DNA from: Bin87 sp965203985
GTDB lineage: Bacteria; Chloroflexota; Dehalococcoidia; Lucifugimonadales; UBA3495
Length of the DNA: 64,000 bases
Reading direction: 5' to 3'
Assembly (NCBI GenBank): GCA_965203985.1
Contig: CBDBDS010000012.1
Location: 124,001-188,000 of the forward strand
In this document: positions 51,401 through 60,657 of the stretch, piece after piece
How the letters are laid out: each line of letters starts with the position of its first letter
Position numbering within the stretch: the stretch's first letter is position 1
Notes under the pieces: generated by a model
What the model was told of the DNA's origin: nothing
Databases searched by the model: none
The model's input: only the letters and a program-made list of their open reading frames with translations
Position numbers and translations under genes: made by a program

Positions 51401-52092
51401 CTACGGCTGAACTCGCCTTGGCTGCAAAGCCGGCTGTCGTCGAGGGCGATTTGCCGGAGCTGCCTCTGCTTGGCCAACTGCGCCTGAACCTGTCGGCCTT
51501 GGGAATCGATCCCAACGCTCCCGATTTCGGCAAGCGTCTGTCTCGGTTGGCCGTTGACAACGAGCCTTACGGCTTCGAAATTTCCGCGATTGGGGAGTTG
51601 ATAGTGATGCCGCCACCGGGCCCGGACGGCAATCTTGACGAGCGCGATGTCAACGATTCGCTGTCCGATTGGAGGCGCAGCAACACCGGCGAGAACTATA
51701 CCCAAACCGCCCTGTTCCGGCTGCAAGGGGTGGGCCGCCGGATACCCGACGCCGCCTGGATCACCCAGGAACGCTACGACAACCTCACTCCGCACGAGCG
51801 CAGCGTTGAGATCGTCGGCGCGCCCGACTTCGTGGTTGAGATCCGCTCACGCACCGACAACCTTGCTGACGGCCTCGCCAAGATGCAGGAGTGGATCGAC
51901 GGCGGCGCACGTCTGGGCTGGTATATTGACCCTTACGAAACGCGGACGTACCTATTTCGCCCGGGCCAGCCCGTTGAAATCCTGGACAACCCGGAAAGCC
52001 TTTCCGGTGAGGACGTGCTGCCCGGCTTCGTGTTCGAGGTGAGGCGACTCATATTCGCCCGCCACGGCCGGCTGTCCGGCAACGGAGACTAG
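51397..52092 (+). CDS. Uma2 family endonuclease-fold protein (copy 3)
   Basis: A 231-residue paralog of copies 1 and 2, starting on the ATGA of copy 2. It keeps LPLLGQLRLNLSALG, PDAAWITQERYDN, GAPDFVVEIRSRTDN and MQEWIDGGARLGWYIDPYETR, but the central loop is diverged: copy 1 GAEGSHGEQG is GPDGNLDERD here, and the LPSGAQYM motif is replaced by LQGVGRRI. Divergence suggests it is older or under relaxed constraint. It sits four bases before the acyl-CoA dehydrogenase-like gene. Confidence 0.84.
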   Translation: MTTAELALAAKPAVVEGDLPELPLLGQLRLNLSALGIDPNAPDFGKRLSRLAVDNEPYGFEISAIGELIVMPPPGPDGNLDERDVNDSLSDWRRSNTGENYTQTALFRLQGVGRRIPDAAWITQERYDNLTPHERSVEIVGAPDFVVEIRSRTDNLADGLAKMQEWIDGGARLGWYIDPYETRTYLFRPGQPVEILDNPESLSGEDVLPGFVFEVRRLIFARHGRLSGNGD

Positions 52093-52096
52093 AAGA

Positions 52097-53251
52097 ATGA
52101 CGACCATCGCATCCATCCTGGAACAGGCTCCCGTCGTGGCGGCGGAGTGGGCCGAAGAGCGGGCCGACCGCCAGCAACGCACCAAGGCCGACCCGGCCGA
52201 TTACGCGCGCCTGGCCCAGATCGGCGTGCCCCTGATGGCAGTGCCCACGGATCTGGGCGGCACCTGGGAGAGCATCGAGCAGTCGGCCCGGCCCATCTGC
52301 TCCATGCTCCGCAAGCTGGCCGTCGGCGATCCGTCCATCACCCTGGCCAGCGCCATGCACCACCTGGTGCTGGCCTCCTGGCGGCTGCCCACCGTCCCCG
52401 AACCCTTCACCGCCGGGTGGATCAAGCAGCGCAACGCGGTGTTCGACAGTGTCCACGGCGGTTGCTGGTGGGGCACCATCGTCAGCGAACCCGGTTCCGG
52501 CGGCGACACCTCCCGCACCGCCTCCGTTTGCGAACCCGATGGCGAAAGCGACTTCGGCTATCGCATCTCCGGTCAGAAGCACTTCGGCAGCGGCTCCGGT
52601 CTCACGTCGTTCATGACCACCCGGGCCCTGGCCGCCGGCGAAACCGCTCCCGACCTGTTCTTCATGGAGGTGCGGAACCATCCGTGGGACGGCACCACCG
52701 GCCTGAAGCTCACCGCCGAGTGGCGCGGCCACGGCATGAAGTCCACCAACAGCCACGCTTTCGAATTCGCGGATTTCCCGGCCACCCGCGTAGCCTGGCC
52801 CAACCACCAGGCCGAGCTGATGGGCGCTAACGGCGGATTGGGCGCCGCCGCGTTTACCTCGGTGATCGTCGGCGTCGTCGACGCGGCGATGGATCACGTG
52901 CGCCCCCGCATCAAGAACGGCATGGCGTCCGACCCCGGCCTGCGCGCGTTTCAGCAGGTGGAATGGGCGCACGCCGAGCAGGAGGCCTGGCTGATCGGAC
53001 AGGCGTGGGAGGGCGCGATCCGCTGCCTGGAGACCAACACCGGCCGCCGCGAGCTTCTCCTGGCGAAAGAGAGCGTGGCCCGCCTCGCCGAGGACTGCAT
53101 GGGCCGTCTCTGCAAACTTTCCGGGGGCAGCGCCTACACCCGTTACTCCCCGCTGTCCGTCTGGTACGACGACGTGCGCGCCCTGGGCTACCTGCGCCCC
53201 CCGTGGGCGCTGGCCTGGGACCAGGTTTTCCAGCAGAGCCTCGCGGAGTGA
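52097..53251 (+). CDS. Acyl-CoA dehydrogenase-family flavoprotein (DszC/SfnB-like candidate)
   Basis: A 384-residue FAD/FMN-dependent enzyme. WWGTIVSEPGSGGDTSRTAS and GYRISGQKHFGSGSGLTSFMTTR are the flavin- and substrate-binding segments of the family, with C-terminal helices such as LEDTNTGRRELL-type sequence around LAKESVARLAEDCMGR. Proteins of this branch, which includes DszC and SfnB, can be monooxygenases acting on organosulfur compounds. Its position after the sulfur genes supports but does not prove this. The CoA-binding motifs cannot be judged from sequence. Confidence 0.78.
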   Translation: MTTIASILEQAPVVAAEWAEERADRQQRTKADPADYARLAQIGVPLMAVPTDLGGTWESIEQSARPICSMLRKLAVGDPSITLASAMHHLVLASWRLPTVPEPFTAGWIKQRNAVFDSVHGGCWWGTIVSEPGSGGDTSRTASVCEPDGESDFGYRISGQKHFGSGSGLTSFMTTRALAAGETAPDLFFMEVRNHPWDGTTGLKLTAEWRGHGMKSTNSHAFEFADFPATRVAWPNHQAELMGANGGLGAAAFTSVIVGVVDAAMDHVRPRIKNGMASDPGLRAFQQVEWAHAEQEAWLIGQAWEGAIRCLETNTGRRELLLAKESVARLAEDCMGRLCKLSGGSAYTRYSPLSVWYDDVRALGYLRPPWALAWDQVFQQSLAE

Positions 53252-53264
53252 GAGGTACAAATCT

Positions 53265-56200
53265 ATGCCAACTCGAACCTTTCGCGACATCCTCGCTGAG
53301 CTGGACTCCAGCGCCCAGAACACCGTGGAACAGGGCCGGAAGTTCGAGCGTCTGGTGAAGGCGTTCCTGGAATGGGACAAAGCCCAGGCCGGGCGTTTCT
53401 CCCGGGTGTGGTTGTGGGGCGACTGGCCGGGTAACCGCGGGCAGCGCGACGTAGGGATCGACATAGTTGCCGAAGAGCGGGATAGCGGCGAATTGGCAGC
53501 CATTCAGTGCAAGTTTTATGGCCCTTCAACCCGAATAGTTCGGGAACATGCCAACAGTTTCCTGGGCGCTTACGGCGCCGAAGAATTTGCCAAAGGCATT
53601 TTCGTATCCACGTCGGACAGATGGACCGGGAACGCGGAGGACGCCGTTGCCAACTTCGGCAAGCCAGTGGCGCGTTGGGGGCCAGAGGTGTTCGAGAATT
53701 CGTCCATCGACTGGTCAACCTTCGATCTGAATAGTCCCGGCGACCTGATCCGGCGACAGACCAAAGACCTGTACGAATACCAGGACGCTGCGTTGCAGGA
53801 CACTTTAGCCGGCTTTGAGGAACACGACCGGGGCAAGCTAATTATGGCCTGCGGTTCCGGCAAGACCTTCACCGCTCTCCGTATCGCCGAGCGAGTGGCC
53901 GGCATTGGCGGAACCGTGCTGTTCCTAACCCCGTCTATATCCCTGCTCTCCCAATCGCTGATTGACTGGGCCAACGACGCCGACTTGCCCGTCAAACCCT
54001 TCGCAGTGTGTTCCGACATTCGCGCCGGCAGGCGCAGCAGCGACGACGAAGATATGTCGCCTTACGACCTCACGGAAACGCCGTCCACCAACCCGGAGCA
54101 GCTAGCGGCGAGATTCCGGCGGACGGACCTGCCGAACAACATAACGGTAGTGTTCTCCACCTACCAATCGCTAGACGTGGTATCCGCGGCACAGAAGCAA
54201 GCCCGCGGCCTGCCCGAATTTGACCTCATCATCTGCGACGAGGCCCACCGCACCACCGGCGTCAGCGCTAAACGTTTGACCGGTCAGGACGAATCCAACT
54301 TCCAGCGGGTTCACGACAACAGGTTTATCGCCGGCAAGAAACGTCTGTACATGACCGCCACGCCGCGCATCTATGGTGACCGGGCCCGGCGCAAGGCCAA
54401 CGACAGCCAGCTGATGCTGGCCTCGATGGATGACGAGCGTCTCTACGGCCCAGAGTTCCACCGTTTGGGGTTTGGCAAGGCCATCGAACTGGGCATCCTG
54501 TCCGACTACAAGGTAGTCATCTTCAACGTTGACCAGGAACAGACCGGCATCGACTTGGACGTCCTGCTATCCGATTCGGATAGTGAAGTCAATATGGACA
54601 ATGGCGCGCGGATGGTGGGCTGCTGGAACGGGCTAGGCAAGCGGGCCGCCGCCGGCCTGGATTTTGGCGGCGACGACCGGCCGGCCAAACGCGCCGTGGC
54701 TTTCAGCAACGCCATCCGTCAGTCCAAGCAGTTCACCGACTATTTCCCGCAAGTGATTGAAGCTTGCATTAACGCGGGCGGCGACAATTCCGAAAACACC
54801 CTGCGCTGTAAAGTTGACCATGTGGACGGCACCCAAAACGCGTTGCACCGCGCCGAGCGACTGGCCTGGCTGCGCGCCGAACCCGAGGAAGGGTTCTGCA
54901 AAATACTATCTAACGCCCGCTGCCTTACGGAAGGCATTGATGTGCCGGCCTTGGACGCAATTCTATTCCTCCACCCGCGTAAGTCGGAGATTGACGTCGT
55001 GCAGGCCGTGGGACGGGTGATGCGCAAGGCGCCGGGCAAGCAGTTTGGCTACATCATCCTGCCTATCGCCCAGGCCCCCGGTTCAACCCCGCAGGAAACC
55101 GTCAACGACAGCGCCTATAAAGCCGTTTGGCAGGTCATCAACGCCATCGCTGCCCACGACGACCGCTTTGAGGCCAAAATCAATCAACTGGCCTTGACCA
55201 TTGAACGGCGCGCTCCCGACGACTACACGGCCGACGGCGACTTGGCGAATGCCGGTGGAACGGATGCCGACGGCGAAAGCAGAAGGGAAAAAGGAATCCA
55301 GGATACGCTGCTCATCGCCGGCTCACCCGAACTGCGCGACGCCATTCTGGCCAAGGTTGTGGACAAGTACGCCGACCCCCGCTACTGGGAAAAGTGGGCC
55401 GATACCATCCGTGCCATCTCAACCCGTCACGAAGCCCGTATCCGAGCCTTGGTGGGCGGCCCTGACCCGGTGGTGCGTGAAACCTTTGACGGTTTTCTGG
55501 AGGGCATCCGCAATAACCTTAACGATGGCATTACCGAAGACGACGCTATCAGTATGCTTTCCCAGCACTTGGTTTCCCGTCCCGTGTTTGACGCGCTGTT
55601 TGAAGACTACGCCTTTACTCAACTCAACCCAGTTTCCCAGGCGATGCAAGACACACTGGACAGCCTGGAAGAGCGGGGGCTGGAGAAGGAAACTGCTGAC
55701 CTTGACGGTTTCTACCGTGACGTGCGGGTTTGCGTGCAGGGTCTGACTTCGGCGTCGGCGCGACAGAAAATCATCTCCGAGCTGTACCAGCGGTTTTTCC
55801 AACTGGCCTTGGCGGATGTTGCCAAGCGCATGGGAATCGTGCACACGCCCACCGAGGTAGTGGATTACGTTGTTCGCAGCGTGGAGGATGTGCTGCAAAG
55901 CGAGTTCGGTGTGTCCGTCAGCGACGAGGGTGTCCACGTCATTGACCCCTTCGTGGGCACCGGCACATTCATCACCCGCCTGCTGCAAATCGGCCTGATT
56001 AACGACGCCGACCTGCGGCGGAAGTACGAGAGTGAAATGCACGCCAACGACATTATGCTGCTGGCCTACTACATCGCCGCCGTCAACATCGAGGCCGCCT
56101 ACCACGACCGGGCCAACGCGGATGAGTACGCGCCCTTTGAAGGCATCGTGCTCACCGACACTTTCCAGTCCGCCGAGGAAGGCGACCCCATGGACGAGGC

Positions 56201-58382
56201 GTTGTTGCCTCGCAACAACGCCCGCATCGAGCGGCAGAAAGCCCTGGACATCCGCGTCGTCATCGGTAACCCGCCGTGGTCCGCCACCAACACCCGCCGG
56301 TATCCCACCATCGACGGCAAGATACAGCGGCGTTACGCCGAGCCGTCGGCTACCAAGCATTTGTCTGCCCTGTACGACCCCTACGTCCGCGCTATCCGGC
56401 AGGCGTCTGACCGAGTGCAATCCGGGGCAGAGGGTGGCATCGTTGCCTTCGTCACCAACGGCGGGTTTATTGACTCCAACGCCTTTGACGGCTTCCGCAA
56501 AGCCTTGGCCGGGGAGTTTCACGCCGTCTATTGCTATAACCTGCGCGGCGACCAACGAACCGCCGGAGAAAAGTCCCGGCAGGAGGCCGGCAAGATATTC
56601 GGTTCCGGCAGCCGCGCCGGTGTGGCTGTTCTTGTCCTAGTCAAAAAGCCCGGCCTCTCGGATGGGGCCACGATTTACTACCGCGACATCGGCGACTACC
56701 TCACCCGCGAGCAAAAGCTGGACATCTTGGACAAGTCCAGCCTAGCAACTACGGATTGGCAGGTCATCACGCCCAATGAGCACGGCGATTGGATCGGCCA
56801 GCGTAGCCAAGACTTCCAATCCTTAAGGCCGCTGACACCGGTCAACGACTCGGATCAAGACACCAATGAAAACGCCGCAATTTTCAGCGAGCAAACACTA
56901 GGATTACAGACAGGACGCGACGCCTGGTGCTACAACTCCTCGACCACAAGGTTGAAAAGTCAGATTGCCAAGAGCGTCGCTTTCTACAACGACCAAGTGG
57001 ATGGGTTCTTGAAAACAATGCCCTCCGGCACGGCCGCTAAATTGAATGATCTGGCTAGGAATTTTGCGGCGACTGATCCATCAAGATTCCACTGGAGAGA
57101 GGAAATCTATCGCGACTTGGCTAGGGGCACGAAATACAACGTTAACGATTCTGATTTCGTGACAGGTGCCTACCGTCCATTTTTCAAGCAACAGCTATAT
57201 TTCAGTCGCCAACTGAACTGCCGAGTTCGGGAATTCCCACGGATTTACCCTGGCAAAGGAACTGAAAACCTCGGCATCAGCATCGTAAGCCAAGGGTCAA
57301 ACAACGAGCTTCACGCTCTGATGACCGACGTCATCCCTGATAGTGAACTGACGTCGCACACGGTGTACTTCCCCCGCTACCGCTACGTTCCCGCCCAAGT
57401 GTTGACCAAACCGCCCGACCCTGCCAATCCCGAATTGGAACGCATCAGCAATATTAACCCGTTAGCAGTGGTCGAGTTTCAGGAGCATTACGGGGACGAC
57501 GGCATCACCGAGGATGACCTGTTCTACTACACCTACGGCGTGCTGCACTCCCCGCAGTGGCGGGCCGCTTTCGCCGACGACCTGGCCAAGTCGCCGGCCC
57601 GCGTTCCCATGGCGCCGACGGTGGACGACTTCCACGCTTTTGTTGACGCTGGCCGTCAGCTGGCCGACCTGCACGTGAACTACGAAACCGTTGAACCCTA
57701 CCCGTTGGAGGAAATCTACGCGCCAGGCTGGGACGGCAACTCTCCCAATGCCTACCGGGTAGAAAAAATGTCCTATCCTGGCCGGCGGTCGCGAGAGAAC
57801 TTGGACCCATCGCGTATCATCTACAACGCTGGCATCACCCTAGCCGGCATCCCGGAGCATGCCCACGAGTACCTTCTAGGCAGCCGCTCCGCCCTAGACT
57901 GGCTTATTGACCGCTACCAAGTAAGAACTCACACAGCTAGCGGGATTGTCAATGACCCCAACGACTGGTGCGCTGAACAGGGCAACCCACGCTATATTCT
58001 GGACTTGGTGAAGCGGGTGACAGCGGTAAGTGTACAAACGATGGCTATTGTACGGGAGCTGCCATATCTGCGGTTTGACGACGAGGTACCTGTGCCTGAC
58101 TCGGAAAACTTTCAAAAGCTAGCCAACGAGTGGGAAGAAGATACGATGTTCCTGTCGAATTTCCACCAGATGACGCAACACCCGGCCTACCAGGAAATCA
58201 TCAGTATGGGCGCATCTACAGTGCCGTTGATATTCAACCGACTGGAACAGCGAGGGGGACACTGGTTTGCAGCACTGCGGACACTCACCGCCGCCGATCC
58301 CGTAGCACCAGAAGACAGGGGCAATATTCCGGTGATGACGGCAACGTGGTTGGAATGGGGTCGGCGCAATGGCTACGCCTAG
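53265..58382 (+). CDS. Type ISP restriction-modification enzyme (nuclease-helicase-methyltransferase fusion)
   Basis: A 1705-residue single-chain restriction-modification protein of the LlaBIII/LlaGI type, a little longer than those (~1570 aa). N-terminus: PD-(D/E)XK nuclease with GID66 and QCK81-83. Then an SF2 helicase with Walker A GSGKT (197-201) and DEAH (325-328), and a later RVMRKAPG motif VI. An N6-adenine methyltransferase follows with motif I DPFVGTG (894-900) and motif IV NPPW (1002-1005). The C-terminal ~450 residues should hold target recognition. Hand counts give 40 of 60 G+C at 55021-55080 but 29 of 60 at 57061-57120, so the specificity part looks horizontally exchanged. Confidence 0.93.
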   Translation: MPTRTFRDILAELDSSAQNTVEQGRKFERLVKAFLEWDKAQAGRFSRVWLWGDWPGNRGQRDVGIDIVAEERDSGELAAIQCKFYGPSTRIVREHANSFLGAYGAEEFAKGIFVSTSDRWTGNAEDAVANFGKPVARWGPEVFENSSIDWSTFDLNSPGDLIRRQTKDLYEYQDAALQDTLAGFEEHDRGKLIMACGSGKTFTALRIAERVAGIGGTVLFLTPSISLLSQSLIDWANDADLPVKPFAVCSDIRAGRRSSDDEDMSPYDLTETPSTNPEQLAARFRRTDLPNNITVVFSTYQSLDVVSAAQKQARGLPEFDLIICDEAHRTTGVSAKRLTGQDESNFQRVHDNRFIAGKKRLYMTATPRIYGDRARRKANDSQLMLASMDDERLYGPEFHRLGFGKAIELGILSDYKVVIFNVDQEQTGIDLDVLLSDSDSEVNMDNGARMVGCWNGLGKRAAAGLDFGGDDRPAKRAVAFSNAIRQSKQFTDYFPQVIEACINAGGDNSENTLRCKVDHVDGTQNALHRAERLAWLRAEPEEGFCKILSNARCLTEGIDVPALDAILFLHPRKSEIDVVQAVGRVMRKAPGKQFGYIILPIAQAPGSTPQETVNDSAYKAVWQVINAIAAHDDRFEAKINQLALTIERRAPDDYTADGDLANAGGTDADGESRREKGIQDTLLIAGSPELRDAILAKVVDKYADPRYWEKWADTIRAISTRHEARIRALVGGPDPVVRETFDGFLEGIRNNLNDGITEDDAISMLSQHLVSRPVFDALFEDYAFTQLNPVSQAMQDTLDSLEERGLEKETADLDGFYRDVRVCVQGLTSASARQKIISELYQRFFQLALADVAKRMGIVHTPTEVVDYVVRSVEDVLQSEFGVSVSDEGVHVIDPFVGTGTFITRLLQIGLINDADLRRKYESEMHANDIMLLAYYIAAVNIEAAYHDRANADEYAPFEGIVLTDTFQSAEEGDPMDEALLPRNNARIERQKALDIRVVIGNPPWSATNTRRYPTIDGKIQRRYAEPSATKHLSALYDPYVRAIRQASDRVQSGAEGGIVAFVTNGGFIDSNAFDGFRKALAGEFHAVYCYNLRGDQRTAGEKSRQEAGKIFGSGSRAGVAVLVLVKKPGLSDGATIYYRDIGDYLTREQKLDILDKSSLATTDWQVITPNEHGDWIGQRSQDFQSLRPLTPVNDSDQDTNENAAIFSEQTLGLQTGRDAWCYNSSTTRLKSQIAKSVAFYNDQVDGFLKTMPSGTAAKLNDLARNFAATDPSRFHWREEIYRDLARGTKYNVNDSDFVTGAYRPFFKQQLYFSRQLNCRVREFPRIYPGKGTENLGISIVSQGSNNELHALMTDVIPDSELTSHTVYFPRYRYVPAQVLTKPPDPANPELERISNINPLAVVEFQEHYGDDGITEDDLFYYTYGVLHSPQWRAAFADDLAKSPARVPMAPTVDDFHAFVDAGRQLADLHVNYETVEPYPLEEIYAPGWDGNSPNAYRVEKMSYPGRRSRENLDPSRIIYNAGITLAGIPEHAHEYLLGSRSALDWLIDRYQVRTHTASGIVNDPNDWCAEQGNPRYILDLVKRVTAVSVQTMAIVRELPYLRFDDEVPVPDSENFQKLANEWEEDTMFLSNFHQMTQHPAYQEIISMGASTVPLIFNRLEQRGGHWFAALRTLTAADPVAPEDRGNIPVMTATWLEWGRRNGYA

Positions 58383-58815
58383 CGACCGTGCGCGTCTGAT
58401 CCGAGAGTTCCCCAAACTCGCGAATGAAGATTTCGAGATTATCTGCCCACGGTCGGACATATACAACTGCATTGCATACGCCGCAGGCGATACCACCGAT
58501 TGGTGGAGTTACGTGACAGCATTTTACTGGCCTCCGGATGTGGAACGAAGCCCGACAATAGACGGCCTCAGGGCACTCTTTGTCAAAAGGGGCTACAGAA
58601 AGTGCCATGGCCCCAAATTGGAGCCTCGCTACGAAAAGGTCGCGCTCTACGCCGAGTTTGGAGCATGGACACACGCCGCGTTGCAAATGTCAAATGGCCG
58701 TTGGCGCAGCAAGCTGGATGTGGGGGAACTCATTGAACACCAATCGCCTGATAGCCTCGTCGGTGGACGGTACGGACGTCCTCAAGTCTATATGAGAAGG
58801 CGCAAACAAGAATAA
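58369..58815 (+). CDS. Unknown protein overlapping the Type ISP gene, 148 aa
   Basis: The ATG lies inside the last codons of the restriction-modification gene, with a 14-bp overlap, so it is translationally coupled. The 148-residue protein has YNCIAYAAGDTTDWW (Cys33), a central THAALQ with a conserved-looking His at about 103, and SKLDVGELIEH. The N-C-I-A-x-A-x-G and H-A-A pattern could be a cysteine-protease-like or uncharacterised small-domain signature; I suspect a DUF7689-like family but am not sure. Its first line (58381-58440) is 32 of 60 G+C, like the end of the neighbouring gene. A defence accessory role is inference from coupling only. Confidence 0.6.
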   Translation: MATPSDRARLIREFPKLANEDFEIICPRSDIYNCIAYAAGDTTDWWSYVTAFYWPPDVERSPTIDGLRALFVKRGYRKCHGPKLEPRYEKVALYAEFGAWTHAALQMSNGRWRSKLDVGELIEHQSPDSLVGGRYGRPQVYMRRRKQE

Positions 58816-58893
58816 TATAAACCCGTCAATCGCAATATCCTGTCCATCCATGCCAAACTGACCGTTGGCGTCCCCGCCGCCGGAGGAGTACAA

Positions 58894-59193
58894 TTGCCGC
58901 TTATGGTTGGGTACGCCAGGCGCAACTTCGCCCTGTTGACCTCCGTCGGCGCGATGGTGGTGACCATCATGTTGATCATCTTCTTCGGCGCGTGGGCGGT
59001 CGCGGCATCCGGCGACTCGGATTTTTCCAGCCTCGCCAACACTGCCACCGCCGGTTTTGCCGGCGCCTCATACCAATCCGCGTCGGTTCCCGCCGCCGCC
59101 GAGCCGGATACCGTGCCCCGTCTGGCTTCCGCTACTCCCGCCTCCGAAACCTGGTGGGGCAAAGCCTTGCTCGGCGCCTGCCCCCTGCACTGA
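58894..59193 (+). CDS. Small single-pass membrane protein, 99 aa
   Basis: A TTG start fits the GGAGGAG site eight bases upstream; an ATG three codons later is spaced poorly. A basic stretch is followed by one hydrophobic segment MVVTIMLIIFFGAWAVA, then a Ser/Ala/Thr-rich extracytoplasmic tail of ~60 residues. No family was recognised. It precedes an MFS gene by 36 bp and is probably cotranscribed. Confidence 0.5.
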   Translation: MPLMVGYARRNFALLTSVGAMVVTIMLIIFFGAWAVAASGDSDFSSLANTATAGFAGASYQSASVPAAAEPDTVPRLASATPASETWWGKALLGACPLH

Positions 59194-59229
59194 CCGAAAG
59201 GCATCCCTCCTTACAGGAGTTTCCTCTGA

Positions 59230-60636
59230 ATGGCCACACCTGACCGCGTTCGCCGATCCGACGGCGGATTTCACTACGCCTGGATAATCATCGCAATTCT
59301 GTCCGTGGTCCAGATCTTCGGCCAGTCCATTTCGATGTCGGCCGGCATCATGGTCCCCGAACTGCGCACGCCCCTGGATGAAGGCGGCCGCTTTGGATGG
59401 TCTCCCGCGATCATCGGCTTCGCGCTGGCCGGATATTACTTGGTCGGATCGCTCACTTCGCCGTTCAGTGGACGCTTTGGAGACATTCTGGGAGCCCGAA
59501 AACTCCTGATGGCGGGCGGGGTTCTGTTCGGGGTGAGCATGATCCTGATCGGGTTCATCACCCAGGTCTGGCAATTCTTCATCGTGTACAGCGTCATGCT
59601 GGCGCTCACTTCTTCGATTGCCATGGTCCCGTTGATGGCCGCGGTCAACCCCTGGTTCAAGCGGCGGCTTGGACTGGGCATCGGCCTCATGTGGGCGGCC
59701 GGTGGCGTCGGCGCCGCCGCCCTGGCTCCCGTCTACTCCCTCTTGCTGGTCAATTTCGGGTGGACGGCCACGTTCGTGGTGATCGGCCTCGTGGGTGGTG
59801 GTTTGACCCTGGGCCTGATGCCGTTCTTCCGCAATCAGCCGTCCGAAAAAGGGCTGCTGGCATACGGCGCTTCGGCCACCGATCCGCCGCCCGTCAAGTT
59901 CAGCCCGGAAGCCTCGAAACTCCGTCTCAAGGTTTTCCAACGCCAGATGAAGCACACCCGCGCTTTCTGGAACCTGCCGGTGATCCACGGCCTGGGCTGC
60001 GCCGGACACGGAATCGTCCTCATCTTCGTCGTCGACTTTGCGGTGACGCGCAGCATCGAATTCACCACCGCCGCAGTCATCCTCACCCTCATCAACGTCT
60101 TCAGCATCGCCGGTCGTTTCCTTGTACCTATCATCACCGAGCGCATCGGTGGCAAGCTCATCATGTCCGCCGCGTTGGCTATCCAGGCCGGTTCGGTTGC
60201 TATCCTCCTGGTGGCAGGGGACGTTTGGGCTTTCTACCTCTTCGCCTGCGTGTTCGGGCTGGGTTTTGGCGGTGAGATGTCGGCGTACCCGGTGGTCAAC
60301 CGCCAGTACTTCGGCACGGGGCCCGTAGCCACGGTGTACGGCTTCCAGATCTCCGGCGCCATGATGGGACACTTCATCTCAACCCTCGTGGCCGGCATCA
60401 TCATCCAGTTCATCGGCTATATTCCGGCTTTCATCCTGTCAATGACCTTCAGCGGTCTCGGCGTGGTTATCATCATGACCCTGGAAACCACCAAGCGGCA
60501 GTTGATACCGGATTGGGAGGACCAATTGCCTCCCGAAGCGCGCACGCCCACCGTCAATGCCGCACCGGCTATCGTGCCCCCGGCCGCCGCCGCCACCGGT
60601 GTGGCCTTCGGCAGCGCCGGCGGCGACGGCAACTAG
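59230..60636 (+). CDS. MFS transporter (OFA-like)
   Basis: A 468-residue integral membrane protein with about 12 hydrophobic segments, e.g. YAWIIIAILSVVQIFGQS near the start and GWSPAIIGFALAGYYLVGS. Loop motifs SGRFGDILGARKLLMAGG and GLGIGLMWAAGGVGAAALAPVYSL are typical of major facilitators, and the N-terminal YAWIIIAILSV...VPELR resembles the oxalate/formate antiporter (OFA) branch. The substrate is probably a monocarboxylate, but this cannot be settled. An Ala/Pro-rich cytoplasmic tail follows the last helix. It follows the small membrane gene in one transcript. Confidence 0.88.
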   Translation: MATPDRVRRSDGGFHYAWIIIAILSVVQIFGQSISMSAGIMVPELRTPLDEGGRFGWSPAIIGFALAGYYLVGSLTSPFSGRFGDILGARKLLMAGGVLFGVSMILIGFITQVWQFFIVYSVMLALTSSIAMVPLMAAVNPWFKRRLGLGIGLMWAAGGVGAAALAPVYSLLLVNFGWTATFVVIGLVGGGLTLGLMPFFRNQPSEKGLLAYGASATDPPPVKFSPEASKLRLKVFQRQMKHTRAFWNLPVIHGLGCAGHGIVLIFVVDFAVTRSIEFTTAAVILTLINVFSIAGRFLVPIITERIGGKLIMSAALAIQAGSVAILLVAGDVWAFYLFACVFGLGFGGEMSAYPVVNRQYFGTGPVATVYGFQISGAMMGHFISTLVAGIIIQFIGYIPAFILSMTFSGLGVVIIMTLETTKRQLIPDWEDQLPPEARTPTVNAAPAIVPPAAAATGVAFGSAGGDGN

Positions 60637-60657
60637 GGCGCGTTGGCATATACTGTC

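Noticed and set aside
52049..53503. A 484-codon minus-strand frame antisense to the acyl-CoA dehydrogenase-like gene
   Set aside because: No motifs and a composition typical of antisense GC-rich DNA; the plus-strand gene has family signatures.
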